The notes: generated by a model not told the origin, from the letters alone. Positions 14,390-25,947 are shown, counted from the first letter of the stretch. The stretch: 64,000 nt of DNA from Caldilinea sp. CFX5 (GCA_021405325.1 QWII01000044.1:1-64000); one strand, 5' to 3'. A program made the numbers and translations.

Positions 14390-16933
14390 ATGGTTGGCAT
14401 TGTCATTGTCTCCCACAGCGCCACCCTGGCCGCCGGTATTGCCGAACTGATCGGCCAGATGGCGCGTGACGTCCCCTTTGCCCTGGCCGGCGGCACAGAA
14501 AATGCCGACGAACCGATTGGCACTGATCCCATGCGCGTGTTACAAGCAATTGAAGCAGCCTACAGCCCTGACGGCGTTCTGGTTCTCATGGACTTGGGCA
14601 GCGCCATCATGAGCGCCGAAGCGGCCATTGAACTGTTGGCGCCGGCGCAACAAGCGCAGATCTACCTCTGTGAAGCGCCTTTGGTAGAAGGGGCATTGGC
14701 GGCAGCGGTGGCGGCGGCGGGGAACGCCCCAATTGAGCGGGTTTTACAACAAGCGCGCCAGGCGCAACCGGCCAAGTTGGCGCAGTTGGCCCCAACGCTG
14801 CGCTCTACGCCAACGGTTGCTGCCGGCGCTACGCTTGCGACAGACCCAGCTCCGACCACCGCCGCCACCGCTGAATTGACCCAAACTTTTGTCATCCCCA
14901 ATCCGCTGGGGATTCATGCGCGCCCGGCAGCCCGATTGGTCAATACCGTCAGTATGCATGATGCCGTCGTGACCATCAGCAAAGGCGCACTGCGCGCCGA
15001 CGCCGCCAGTATTAACCAGTTGATCACCTTGAATGTGCGGCAAGGCGATGAAGTGACTGTATGCGCCCAAGGCCCGGCGGCGGCCGCCGCGCTGGCCGCC
15101 ATCGCAGCCTTGATTGCCGACAATTTGGGCGACCCAGCCGTCAGCGCGGCGGAGCTGCCCAACGCCCCGGCGCCAGCGGTCAACCCAACCGACAAGCAGT
15201 GGCAGGGCATCCCTGTTGTCGCCGGCATTGCCCTCGGCCCCGTGGTGGCGTTGACGGCGACGCCGCTTGTGATTCAACAACGCCGGGTTGCCGATGTCAC
15301 CGCCGAACGGGCGCGTTTCCAACAGGCGATCAGCGATGTCTTGGACAGCTTGGATGAGCTGGAGCAAGCCCTCGCCACGCAGATTGCCGTCCCCGGTGTA
15401 ACCGCGGCTGCGGCCACCGACGCACCGGCCATCTTGACCGCCCAACGGCTCATGTTATTAGATCCGCATCTGACGACCCAGACCGAACAGCGGCTGGCGG
15501 CGGAACAGTGCAATGCGGAATGGGCCTGGCAACAGGTGGTGGCAGCAATGGCGGCGCGCTATGAAACCCTGGCCGACCCCTATTTGCGCCAACGCGCCGT
15601 CGATCTGCGCGATGTGGGTGAACGGGTGTTGCGTCACCTCAGCGGCCAGTCGTTAACCTTCCAACTGCCGCCGACCGCCGGCATTGTAGCGGTTGACGAA
15701 CTAACCCCGTCCCTGGCCGCCGCCTTAGACCCGGCGCTCATCCTTGGCATTGTGACAGCGCGCGGCGGCGCCAATGATCATAGCGCCATCCTGGTGCGCA
15801 CCTTGGGCATTCCCTTTGTCACCGGTGTGGCCGACGCGCCCCAACTGGCGCCAGGCCAAACCGTCGCCCTGGATGGCGCAACCGGCAGGGTTTGGCCTGA
15901 GCCTGATCCGGCTACCATTGCGTCTTTAACCGCGCACCGGGAAAGTTGGCTGGCCGTACGCAGCGCGTTACAACATGCCGCCCAATTACCGGCAATGACG
16001 CAAGATGGAAAGACAATCGGGGTGCTGGCCAATATTCGGGCCGTTCATGAAGCTGAAATCGCCGTGGCGCAAGGCGCCACCGGCGTCGGCTTGTTTCGCA
16101 CCGAACTGCTCTTCATGGCGCAGGCGACGCTGCCCGATGAAGAGACCCAATTGCAACTCTACCGGCAGACCGCCGCCGCCCTGGGCGATTACCCCCTGAC
16201 CGTGCGCACGCTGGACATCGGCGGCGACAAACCATCCCCGCACCTGCCCATGCCGCCGGAAGCCAATCCCTTTCTGGGCTGGCGCGGCCTGCGCTATTGC
16301 CTGGACAACCCGGAACTCTTCCGCACGCAGTTGCGCGCCCTGTTGCGGGCGGCCGCTGACTTGGGGGATGCCCGCCGGCTCAAGATCATGTTCCCGATGG
16401 TGAGCACCGTGGAGGAATTTCTGGCGGCGAAGGCATTGGTTGTTGACGAAGCCGCACGCTTGGCGAAAGCGGGGCGCCCCCTGACACAGTTGCCGCCACT
16501 TGGGGTAATGATCGAAACGCCGGCCGCGGTCTTCCATGCCGCGCAAATTGCCCGGCATGTTGACTTTTTCAGCATCGGCACCAACGACCTGACCCAATAT
16601 GTCATGGCCGCCGACCGGGGCAATGCCCAGGTTGCCGCCCTGGTTAATGCGTTGCAGCCGCCGGTGATTCAGGCGATTGCGCAAGTAACCCAGGCCGCGC
16701 AAAGCGCCGGCATTCCGGTCAGTCTCTGCGGTGAACTGGCGGCGGACCGGCGGGCGACGGCCCTGTTGATCGGCCTGGGTGTTACCGAGTTGAGCATGAA
16801 TCCGCAGGCGGTGCCGACCATCAAAGCGCAAATCCGCCGGCTCCATCAGGCCCACGCCAGGATGGTTGCCCAGCACACCCTCACGTTGACTTCGGTCGCT
16901 GCTGTGGAAGCCTATTTGACGGTCGAAAGTTGA
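14390..16933 (+). CDS. dhaM: DhaM-HPr-enzyme I fusion: complete PEP phosphorelay for DhaKL
   Basis: 847 residues carrying three phosphotransfer modules. The N-terminal EIIA-type DhaM domain has phospho-His H9 (VSHSATL) and ends near 125. After an Ala/Pro-rich linker comes an HPr domain with H176 (NPLGIHARPAA). From about residue 270 a full enzyme I follows: swivel His H464 (GGANDHSAI), the PEP-barrel motifs GLFRTE and LDIGGDKP, IETPAAV, SIGTNDLTQY, and catalytic C780 (SLCGE). E. coli DhaM contains only an enzyme I fragment and needs separate PtsI. Here one chain should take phosphate from PEP through EI, HPr and DhaM to DhaL. The gene converges with the MFS gene, with two bases between stops. 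Confidence 0.93.
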   Translation: MVGIVIVSHSATLAAGIAELIGQMARDVPFALAGGTENADEPIGTDPMRVLQAIEAAYSPDGVLVLMDLGSAIMSAEAAIELLAPAQQAQIYLCEAPLVEGALAAAVAAAGNAPIERVLQQARQAQPAKLAQLAPTLRSTPTVAAGATLATDPAPTTAATAELTQTFVIPNPLGIHARPAARLVNTVSMHDAVVTISKGALRADAASINQLITLNVRQGDEVTVCAQGPAAAAALAAIAALIADNLGDPAVSAAELPNAPAPAVNPTDKQWQGIPVVAGIALGPVVALTATPLVIQQRRVADVTAERARFQQAISDVLDSLDELEQALATQIAVPGVTAAAATDAPAILTAQRLMLLDPHLTTQTEQRLAAEQCNAEWAWQQVVAAMAARYETLADPYLRQRAVDLRDVGERVLRHLSGQSLTFQLPPTAGIVAVDELTPSLAAALDPALILGIVTARGGANDHSAILVRTLGIPFVTGVADAPQLAPGQTVALDGATGRVWPEPDPATIASLTAHRESWLAVRSALQHAAQLPAMTQDGKTIGVLANIRAVHEAEIAVAQGATGVGLFRTELLFMAQATLPDEETQLQLYRQTAAALGDYPLTVRTLDIGGDKPSPHLPMPPEANPFLGWRGLRYCLDNPELFRTQLRALLRAAADLGDARRLKIMFPMVSTVEEFLAAKALVVDEAARLAKAGRPLTQLPPLGVMIETPAAVFHAAQIARHVDFFSIGTNDLTQYVMAADRGNAQVAALVNALQPPVIQAIAQVTQAAQSAGIPVSLCGELAADRRATALLIGLGVTELSMNPQAVPTIKAQIRRLHQAHARMVAQHTLTLTSVAAVEAYLTVES

Positions 16934-16935
16934 AG

Positions 16936-18186
16936 CTACTCCACCGCTGCAGCCACGCGCTGGGTTCCCGTTTGCGGCTCACGCACAAAAGCCACCAGGA
17001 CGAGCAAACTGGCAATCAGCGCCAGCACCGAAATAAGACACAACCCGCTGACGCCGTAGTTGACATAAAGCCACGGCCCGGTAATGTTCGCCAGGGCGCC
17101 GCTGACCATTACAAAGGCCGAACCGAGCGACATCATCTTGCCCCGCTGTTCCGGCACCTGTTCGCTTAGGAGGGAGATTTGGCTGACGATGCCGAATTCA
17201 AAGAAGCCGCGCGTAATGGCAATGCCCGCAATGGCCAGCGGCAAGGCCACATTCAGGAAGGGCAAAAGCACATAGCCAATCAACATGGCGGTGGTGCCGA
17301 TCAGAACGCTGCGCCGCTTTCCCAGCCGATCGGTAAAGAGACTCACCGAAACGCTGCCGATCAAGTCGGCGCATCCCATCAACAGCGCCACTGATCCCAA
17401 CGCCGCCGCGCCCAGCCCATATTGGTCACTGAGCCAGGTGCCGTAGATCATCATCAGGTGCATCCCGGCGTAGAAGAGCAGGGCGTCGGCCAGAATAGCG
17501 CTATAGGCCGACCGTGACCGCAGACCCAGATCAAAAAAGTCTGCGATTCGACCTAAACGGGATGTGGGCGCCAGTGCTTTGGGCGCTGGACTGTGCTGTT
17601 GATCGGCGTGTGCCGGCGGCAGCAGACTAAAGAGCAGCCAGCTACCCCCAATCCCGCCGGCCAGCACAAAGAGCGGCATCCGCCAGTCGGTTGCCGCAAT
17701 GAGTTGCCCCATGAGAAACAGCCCGATGATCCCCGCCAGCGCCCACGAGTATTCCAGGATACCCAGCCCGCGCGCGCGAATGGCATAGGGCAGGCGGGCG
17801 CTCAGATAGGCATGTAAGGTGGGGACAAAGCCGGACTGGCCAAGCCCCATCAGGACCATGCCCGTGAGCAGTGTGAGCATCCCGCCGCCGCTGCCGATGA
17901 GCAGCAAGCCGGCCACAATGGCCAAGAGCGCCAGGCGCATCATCCGCCGGTAGCCGTAACGGTCGGCCAGGGCGCCGAGCAAGGGCGTGAAGACGCCGGT
18001 AACCAGGCGCAGACTCATGAGCCGCCCCAGTGTCACTACATCCACGCCCAAGCCGACGGCAAAGATGGTCAAAAATGGGTTGAAGAGTTGCGCAACGGTG
18101 TCGGTGAGGAGGCGCGCGGTGATGCTCAACCCCATCAATTGCGGAAAGGCGAGGGCGGCGCGGCGCTGGTCATGTTGGTTTTCCAC
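16936..18186 (-). CDS. Major facilitator superfamily transporter
   Basis: 416 residues and about 12 TM helices with a central cytoplasmic loop near residues 185-210. The loop after TM2 (LGALADRYGYRR) matches the MFS signature between TM2 and TM3. The start at GTG 18186 is supported by AAAGGAACC immediately upstream. An in-frame extension to 18279 would run through a palindrome and is not credible. The sequence resembles the drug/sugar exporter branch, but the substrate cannot be inferred. The gene faces the dhaM operon. Confidence 0.85.
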   Translation of the reverse strand: MENQHDQRRAALAFPQLMGLSITARLLTDTVAQLFNPFLTIFAVGLGVDVVTLGRLMSLRLVTGVFTPLLGALADRYGYRRMMRLALLAIVAGLLLIGSGGGMLTLLTGMVLMGLGQSGFVPTLHAYLSARLPYAIRARGLGILEYSWALAGIIGLFLMGQLIAATDWRMPLFVLAGGIGGSWLLFSLLPPAHADQQHSPAPKALAPTSRLGRIADFFDLGLRSRSAYSAILADALLFYAGMHLMMIYGTWLSDQYGLGAAALGSVALLMGCADLIGSVSVSLFTDRLGKRRSVLIGTTAMLIGYVLLPFLNVALPLAIAGIAITRGFFEFGIVSQISLLSEQVPEQRGKMMSLGSAFVMVSGALANITGPWLYVNYGVSGLCLISVLALIASLLVLVAFVREPQTGTQRVAAAVE

Positions 18187-18221
18187 AAACGGTTCCTTTG
18201 GTTGGTGCGTGTCAAAAGAAA

Positions 18222-18305
18222 CGTAGGGGCGCACCCTTGCGGTCGCCCCAAGCCCACCGCGGAACCCGGGCGACCGCAAGAGTCGGTGGCCTTCTAGGCG
18301 CCTAC
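18222..18305. repeat. Intergenic palindrome
   Basis: CTTGCGGTCGCCC (18236-18248) is perfectly complementary to 18268-18280, and outer arms around GTAGGGGCGC (18224) and GGCGCCTAC (18297) pair imperfectly. It lies between ftsK and the MFS gene. Confidence 0.75.
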
Positions 18306-18330
18306 GGAAGAGTCATTTTGATCGAATGTC

Positions 18331-20904
18331 TTACATCCACACGCGCGGTTTGTTGTTGCCACCCTCATCGTCTTCGCCACCGATGATGCGTGGTTGGAGC
18401 GGTTCGCCGGCGCCTGCTTCCGCTTCGTCGTCAGTCAACTCACGACCGATCACTTCGCGACCGGCGGCGCCCCCCTGGTCGGGGCCGAGAATGCCGGCTT
18501 CCTCCAACTGATCGACCAGGCGGCTGGCCCGGTTGTAGCCGATGCGCAACTTGCGTTGTAAGAGGCTGACCGAGCCGCGCCCGGTTTCGCGCACAATGCG
18601 CACCGCTTCCTCAAAAAATTCATCGCGTCCGTCCGCCGCTTGCATCGCTTTGACCTGATCCAAGATCGGCAGATCCAACAGCGGGGCTTGGCTCAGCCCG
18701 GTGGCCGGCAAGGAAGAGGGTATGTCGTCGTCGAACAATGATGAACGATCGGCGCTACGGATGCCGGTAAGCGCAGCGGTTGGCCCCGTTGCGCCGGGCA
18801 GGTCGGTGGCCAGGGCGGCGCCGCTGCGGTCATCCAGCGTGCGGAAGCCTTTCCAATAGCGGATAATGCGGTTGATCTCTTCGTCATTCAAGAAGGTGCC
18901 TTGTAAGCGTTCCAACTTGCTGGCATCCGGCGCCATAAAGAGCATATCGCCACGCCCAAGCAGCCGTTCGGCCCCCGGTACATCGAGAATGACCCGGCTA
19001 TCGGTTTGGCTGGTGACGGCAAAGGCGATGCGCGCCGGGAAGTTGGCCTTGATCAAGCCGGTGATGACATCGACCGACGGGCGCTGGGTGGCGATGATCA
19101 GGTGGATGCCAATGGCGCGCGCCATCTGCGCCAGCCGGCAGATATGCTTTTCTACCTCTTCGGGCGCCGCCATCATCAAATCGGCCATTTCGTCAACGAC
19201 AATGACAATGTAGGGCAGCGGTTTTTCGCCGCGCTTGACCAGATACTCGTTGTAACGCACCAGGTCGCGCGCGCTCACCTTGCTGCACAAACTGTAGCGC
19301 CGCTCCATCTCCTTGACGGCCCAGAAGAGAACGCCGGCGGCTTTGTCCACCTCGGTGACAACCGGGCTGAGCAGGTGGGGAATGCCGTTATAGACGCTCA
19401 ACTCCACCATCTTGGGGTCTACCATGAGCAGCCGCAGGTTGTCAGGCGTATTCGTGAGCAGGAGACAGTTGATGATCGAGTTGATACAGACCGACTTGCC
19501 TGTCCCGGTGGCGCCGGCAATAAGCAAGTGGGGCATTCGCGTCATATCGCTGATGATCGGCTGCCCTTTGACATCTTCGCCCAAAGCAATGCGCAGCCGC
19601 CCTTTGGATTGCTGGAAGACATCGGACTCCATCAGCTCCTTCAGCCCAACGATGTTGCCTTCCTGATTCGGCACTTCGACGCCAACGTAGGTAGTGCCGG
19701 GAATGGGCGCTTCAATGCGGACACTCGGCGCCGCCAGCGCCAACGCCAAGTCATTGGCTAACCCGGCGATCTTGGCGACCTTTACCTTGAGCCGTTTGGT
19801 CTCGCCCTGTACGGTGCGTTCAACATAACCGGGCTTAATCAAATACTGTGTGACCGCCGGCCCTTTATAGGCGCCCTCGAAATCAGCCGGCACGCCAAAG
19901 AGCGCCAGCGTCTCCTGGATCATGCGGCCCTGCTGGCGAATCAGGTCATCGCTGTCGCTGTGACGTTCCCAGTTTTTCAACATGTCATCCAGTCGCGGCA
20001 ACCGCCACTCCTGGTCATTGTTGCCGACAATGCGCGGCTTTAAGAGTTCCCCTTCGGTGGCGGTGACGGCGTTGGGACTCAAGCGCGGGTTGAGCGCCGG
20101 TTGCGTTGGCGTGGTGACCGGCGGTGTTGTACCTGGGGGGCGCGCCCGTTCGGTGCGCCCCGGCTGCTCTTCCGGGCCGGGAACAGGACGCACCATCGTT
20201 GTCGGCGGGTTGTTGGCCGAGGGGGCGGTGGAAATGGTTTCATTTTGGGCCGGTTGTTGGATACGATCCAGCAGATCGCGCCACCAGACAATCTGCCCCG
20301 TCGGCAACGGCACCGCCGGGTCGATTCCCCGCTGGGTTGAGCGGCGCAGCGTCAACTCATGTTGCCATTGTTGTAACTGATGCCAGACGGCAAAGCCGAT
20401 GTCAACCAGAACCCGATCGGTCAAAAAGACCAACCCGGAGATGGCAAGAAAGGTGACAACGGCCCAGGCAATGCCAACGCCCAACACACTAGTGAGCGCT
20501 TGCGCCAGGGCTGTACCGACCAAACCGCCGGCATTGGCATCCGGCCCCAGCCAGAGCGCCGCGCCGGTGATGGCGGCGACAAAGAGCAGCCCACAACCGA
20601 GCGGCTGTTGCCAGGGCATATCAGGCATATTGTCAACGGCGCGGATCACCATCCACAGCCCCAAGGCGCCGCTGACCAATGGAAAGCCCCAAACGCCTAT
20701 GCCAAAGAGGACCTGTAAGCCCTCGATCCAGCGCCCGGTAATCGTTCCTGTGCTGCTGGTCAGCAGGCTGAGCAAGGTCAAAACCGCGATCAAGACCAGC
20801 ACAACGCCAATAACCTCCGGCCGTTGCAGCAACGCGAGGGCTGACTGCAACGGATCACTTTGTGGCTGCTTTTTCTTGGGTTGCGACTTGCGCTTGTTAG
20901 GCAT
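18331..20904 (-). CDS. ftsK: DNA translocase FtsK/SpoIIIE
   Basis: A hexameric ATP-driven DNA pump at the division septum that clears chromosome ends and activates dimer resolution. 857 residues from ATG 20904; the upstream TTG 20913 is less likely. There are four or five TM segments in residues 30-185, a Pro-rich linker to about 300, then the motor: Walker A GATGTGKS near 463-471 and Walker B VVDEMADL near 570. A C-terminal gamma winged helix lies at about 760-815 (QRKLRIGYNRASRLVDQL), which reads KOPS-like orientation signals. All essential motifs are present and the length is normal. Confidence 0.95.
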   Translation of the reverse strand: MPNKRKSQPKKKQPQSDPLQSALALLQRPEVIGVVLVLIAVLTLLSLLTSSTGTITGRWIEGLQVLFGIGVWGFPLVSGALGLWMVIRAVDNMPDMPWQQPLGCGLLFVAAITGAALWLGPDANAGGLVGTALAQALTSVLGVGIAWAVVTFLAISGLVFLTDRVLVDIGFAVWHQLQQWQHELTLRRSTQRGIDPAVPLPTGQIVWWRDLLDRIQQPAQNETISTAPSANNPPTTMVRPVPGPEEQPGRTERARPPGTTPPVTTPTQPALNPRLSPNAVTATEGELLKPRIVGNNDQEWRLPRLDDMLKNWERHSDSDDLIRQQGRMIQETLALFGVPADFEGAYKGPAVTQYLIKPGYVERTVQGETKRLKVKVAKIAGLANDLALALAAPSVRIEAPIPGTTYVGVEVPNQEGNIVGLKELMESDVFQQSKGRLRIALGEDVKGQPIISDMTRMPHLLIAGATGTGKSVCINSIINCLLLTNTPDNLRLLMVDPKMVELSVYNGIPHLLSPVVTEVDKAAGVLFWAVKEMERRYSLCSKVSARDLVRYNEYLVKRGEKPLPYIVIVVDEMADLMMAAPEEVEKHICRLAQMARAIGIHLIIATQRPSVDVITGLIKANFPARIAFAVTSQTDSRVILDVPGAERLLGRGDMLFMAPDASKLERLQGTFLNDEEINRIIRYWKGFRTLDDRSGAALATDLPGATGPTAALTGIRSADRSSLFDDDIPSSLPATGLSQAPLLDLPILDQVKAMQAADGRDEFFEEAVRIVRETGRGSVSLLQRKLRIGYNRASRLVDQLEEAGILGPDQGGAAGREVIGRELTDDEAEAGAGEPLQPRIIGGEDDEGGNNKPRVWM

Positions 20905-20919
20905 TGGCGGCAATGGTCA

Positions 20920-21002
20920 AGAGATTGAGAGATTGAGAGATTGAGAGATTGAGAGATTGAGTACATTACAGAATAACTGAATCTCTTAATCTCCTCATCT
21001 CT
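20920..21002. repeat. 8-bp tandem repeat (AGAGATTG)x5 with opposing arm
   Basis: Five exact copies of AGAGATTG fill 20920-20959. A partly complementary arm (AATCTCTTAATCTCC) follows at about 20980-21002. The same word builds the outer arms of the element at 37897-38036. It sits just upstream of ftsK. Confidence 0.85.
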
Positions 21003-21047
21003 ACCATAAACGACAAAACAACAGAACAAAATTTCTGTTCCAGTATA

Positions 21048-22778
<1,731 letters not shown>

Positions 22779-22883
22779 ATCGGTTATCTCTCCTAAAAAA
22801 GCTACTAGCTATTCGATTATCACAATCACAGAGCAGCTCACTGGCCCTGAATTATGCGCAAAGAACGCAGGCGCGACCACGAT

Positions 22884-22928
22884 CTTGGCGAAAACGCACT
22901 TGGCGAAAACGCACTTGGCGAAAACGCA
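22884..22928. repeat. Three exact 15-bp tandem repeats
   Basis: CTTGGCGAAAACGCA is repeated three times without change in the gap upstream of RNase J. It is not palindromic and not like the other intergenic elements. Confidence 0.9.
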
Positions 22929-23923
22929 GTCGCTCCTGAATGATCAAATCCAGAATGATGATCATGCTGGCCGCATGGCTATATTCAGCTTGAATGCAGT
23001 GCCCTTTGAGGAGTAGAGACGGGATGGCTGTGCGCGGCTACGCGCGGTGGCGGTTGATTGCCTTCCTGTGCAACCCTTGGGTATAGGAGCGATCTGTACA
23101 ATACGCAAAGGTGACGTGATGGCGCGCCAATGGCAAAACGACGGGTGTGATCAGAACCACAACCACACGCCGGCAGAAGCCCAAAGCCCCTACCAGCTTC
23201 CTTACGACCCGGCGCCGCAAAGAAGCGCTTGGGGATTGGTTTTGTGCCGTCTGCCCCTATCACAATCACTGTTGGTAACGATGCTGCCCTTTCTACTTCG
23301 GAATGCGTTTACGATACCAATGGGCGCCAGGCGGAGCCCTGGCTGTTCAGTGGTCAAGGCTGCTCTTGGGCTGCTCATGCGTATCGTATGCGCCAGGATC
23401 GTTGTGGCTGCGACGCCATTCTTCTACCAAACGAAGCAAGGTCGCCTTGGCAACGACGCCGATCCTCTGCGGTCAATCTACCTACTTCCTCAAAGCCATC
23501 AATACTCACTACGCCTGACAAACGGGCGTATCCATCATGAATCAATCATCAACTCTATTAAAACCAGTGCAACAATGCACCGGCGATCATCTTTAAAAAA
23601 GAAAGCAATTCATCCGTTGGATGCTGCTGCTGCCGGTAGCGATATAAATCGCCCACCTTTATCTTTAGTGCAATAGTATACCACGAGACTGCAATGGCGT
23701 CGAATTTTCAACCACCCATCCTGTAACTATTCCGCGGCGGAAGAGTTAACCCATCCTATCCCTAAATTTCCGATCTTTTTACCATACGCCAATGCCGAAA
23801 TCATCTACCTGTGATAGAATAGAACCAACGACTTTTCTGTAGAGTTTAGTACAAAGATCGCTATAGCATCTTTGGGCGAGCAACGAATAGAAGTTCTGGT
23901 AAAGTAGAAGTTGTGGTAAAGCA
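22929..23923. other. Gene-poor stretch, possibly decayed
   Basis: About one kilobase with no ORF that has a ribosome-binding site, normal composition or recognisable family. Several overlapping open frames on both strands (for example 23047-23676 plus and 22985-23269 minus) have biased, unstructured translations. An eroded mobile element is possible but I see no terminal repeats or transposase motif. The bases just before 23924 include two short direct repeats of GAAGTTnTGGTAAAG (about 23890-23922). Confidence 0.5.
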
Positions 23924-25945
23924 ATGAGCCTCCCCACCTTTGGTCAATTACTGGCTGAATATATGAGCCGCTCCGGCATCAGCGACAGCGAACTGGCGCG
24001 CAGCGTTGGCGTCCGGCGCCAGACCATCTTTCGCTGGAAGGAGGGACTGGTCGAACGGCCGCGTGCGCGCGAGGATGTCTTGCAATGCGCCAAAAAGCTG
24101 CGCCTGTCCGACGATGAACGGGACCGGCTGTTGCTGGCCGCCGGCTTTCCGCCTGAACACTTGTCGGCAACGGTGTTACAACCGCCGTCCCCCGCCCCAG
24201 CGCTGCCGGCGCCGGCTGCGGCCAGTCCGCAGCCGGCGCTGGTCGCTGACCCGGCCAGCGACCAGCGCGACATGGCGGCAGAGGAAGCCTTGCGGACGGT
24301 TCCACCCGCGCTTTTGGTTAGCGCTTTGGACAGTAATGCCCCAGTTGATAGTTCCAGCCTTGACCAGCCGTTGCCGCCCGGTTCCTCGCCGTTGGCGCCC
24401 TTGTCAAAGCCTGTGGACGAGCCGGCCGCGGCGGTAGAAGCGCTGCCGCTGACAGATGCGCCAGCGAAGCCACCGGCGGCGCCCCTGCCGCCCTTGCTGG
24501 CCGGTAAGCAACGTTGGGTGCTGACGGCTGGTGTGCTGCTGCTGGCGCTCTTGGCTTTTCTTTGGGCGCGCAATGGCCCCTTTGTGACGCCACCAACACC
24601 AACCCCGCCGCCACCCGCCACCGTGATCCTCCACCCGCCGCCGCAAACCACACCCACCCCGCTGCCGGCGGCGATGATAGCCGAGCACGGTGAAATCTTA
24701 CTGCTGGTGGCCCAGTTCAAAGGCGAAACGTTGACGGAGCGCTTCAATGTGGCCGACCGGGTCAGTGAAGCGTTGACTGAACAGGTGACGGCCGCCAAGT
24801 TTGTTAGCACAACGGTGACGATCTGGCCGGAAGAAATTACGACGGTGCAAGACGCACGCACCGTGCTAACGACGACCAACGCCACGATGATGATTTGGGG
24901 CAAATATGACAGCGGGCGCGTGCGGGTCAATTTAGAGACGCACGATCCCAATGATAGTCAAAAACGGGACTACAATCTCACTTCGACCGATGAATTGCTC
25001 ACCACCATCAATTATACCGTGCCGACCGAGATTCGTCTGGTGAGCCTCATTGCGCTTGGCCGCCTCCTGCGCAACCAGGGTGACTATCCCGCCGCCACCG
25101 CCGCCTTTCAACAGGCGCTGGCCTTGAACCCGCAAGACCAAAATACCAAAGCTACCCTCAATTTTTATCTCGGTCATCTAGCTGAACAGGACAGGAGTCT
25201 GCCGGGGTTAAATCGCGCCCTCACTTATTACAGCCGGGCCATTGAGTTAAATCATGAGCTGTACCTGGCCTACTATAACCGTGGCACCGCCCAACTCAAT
25301 CGCTATGGACTCCAACCTGCTGATGAAAAGCTCTTGCTGACCACCTTGAACGCGGCCGTTGCCGATCTGAGTCTGGTCGTCAAAAACCGTCCCGGCTATG
25401 TGGACGCCTACTACAATCGCGCCTTTGCCTACTATGAACGGGACGAGCCGGGCGACATGGACGCCGCGCTGACGGATCTGGCCTACACCATTGCGCTTAA
25501 AGCGGACTATGTCGATGCCTATTATCTGCGCGGGCTAGTTCATATCCGCGCCGGCAAGGGGGAGCAATGGGTAGCTGATTTTCAGCAAGTGCTGAAGATG
25601 AAGCCGGATGCCACCAGCGCCATCAGTGGCCTCTGTTGGGGCTATGTATTGGCGCAACAACCGGAAGCGGCTTTACCCCACTGTGATGAGGCCGTCAAAC
25701 ACGACAAAAGCGGCGCCAGCCACGACAGCCGCGCCATTGCCTACGCCCAACTGGGGCGCTACGCCGAAGCCATCGCTGACTTCCGCACCTATCTCGCTAC
25801 CCTCAACCAGGCCGGCTCGACCATGAACTACGAGCGCTATCGCGGCCCCCTTGTCGAACAATGGATCACCCAACTCGAAGCCGGGCAGAATCCGTTTGAT
25901 GAGGCGCTGTTGGCGCGGTTACGCCACCGCGATCATTTCGAATAA
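23924..25945 (+). CDS. HTH (XRE)-TM-TPR protein
   Basis: A 673-residue protein of unusual architecture. Residues 6-68 form an XRE-type helix-turn-helix (ISDSELARSVGVRRQTIFRW). Residues 80-190 are a Pro/Ala-rich linker and a single TM helix lies near 196-215. Residues 250-350 form a compact domain (FNVADRVSEAL) on the far side. Five or more TPR repeats occupy about 365-640 (for example GRLLRNQGDYPAATAAFQQA). Such proteins are abundant in Chloroflexi, and a role as a membrane-tethered regulator or signalling scaffold is plausible. If the HTH is cytoplasmic the TPRs are extracytoplasmic. No direct partner is evident; the gene stands alone. Confidence 0.75.
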   Translation: MSLPTFGQLLAEYMSRSGISDSELARSVGVRRQTIFRWKEGLVERPRAREDVLQCAKKLRLSDDERDRLLLAAGFPPEHLSATVLQPPSPAPALPAPAAASPQPALVADPASDQRDMAAEEALRTVPPALLVSALDSNAPVDSSSLDQPLPPGSSPLAPLSKPVDEPAAAVEALPLTDAPAKPPAAPLPPLLAGKQRWVLTAGVLLLALLAFLWARNGPFVTPPTPTPPPPATVILHPPPQTTPTPLPAAMIAEHGEILLLVAQFKGETLTERFNVADRVSEALTEQVTAAKFVSTTVTIWPEEITTVQDARTVLTTTNATMMIWGKYDSGRVRVNLETHDPNDSQKRDYNLTSTDELLTTINYTVPTEIRLVSLIALGRLLRNQGDYPAATAAFQQALALNPQDQNTKATLNFYLGHLAEQDRSLPGLNRALTYYSRAIELNHELYLAYYNRGTAQLNRYGLQPADEKLLLTTLNAAVADLSLVVKNRPGYVDAYYNRAFAYYERDEPGDMDAALTDLAYTIALKADYVDAYYLRGLVHIRAGKGEQWVADFQQVLKMKPDATSAISGLCWGYVLAQQPEAALPHCDEAVKHDKSGASHDSRAIAYAQLGRYAEAIADFRTYLATLNQAGSTMNYERYRGPLVEQWITQLEAGQNPFDEALLARLRHRDHFE

Positions 25946-25947
25946 GA

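Noticed and set aside
14407..15445. Long ORFs on the strand opposite dhaM
   Set aside because: These are shadows caused by the GC-rich codon pattern of the dhaM fusion; no ribosome-binding site or motif.
20920..20959. CRISPR array
   Set aside because: The units are 8 bp and contiguous without spacers; the same holds for the arrays at 25986 and 34094.
23047..23676. 209-codon ORF on the plus strand
   Set aside because: No ribosome-binding site, no domain, and its composition looks like random or antisense translation.
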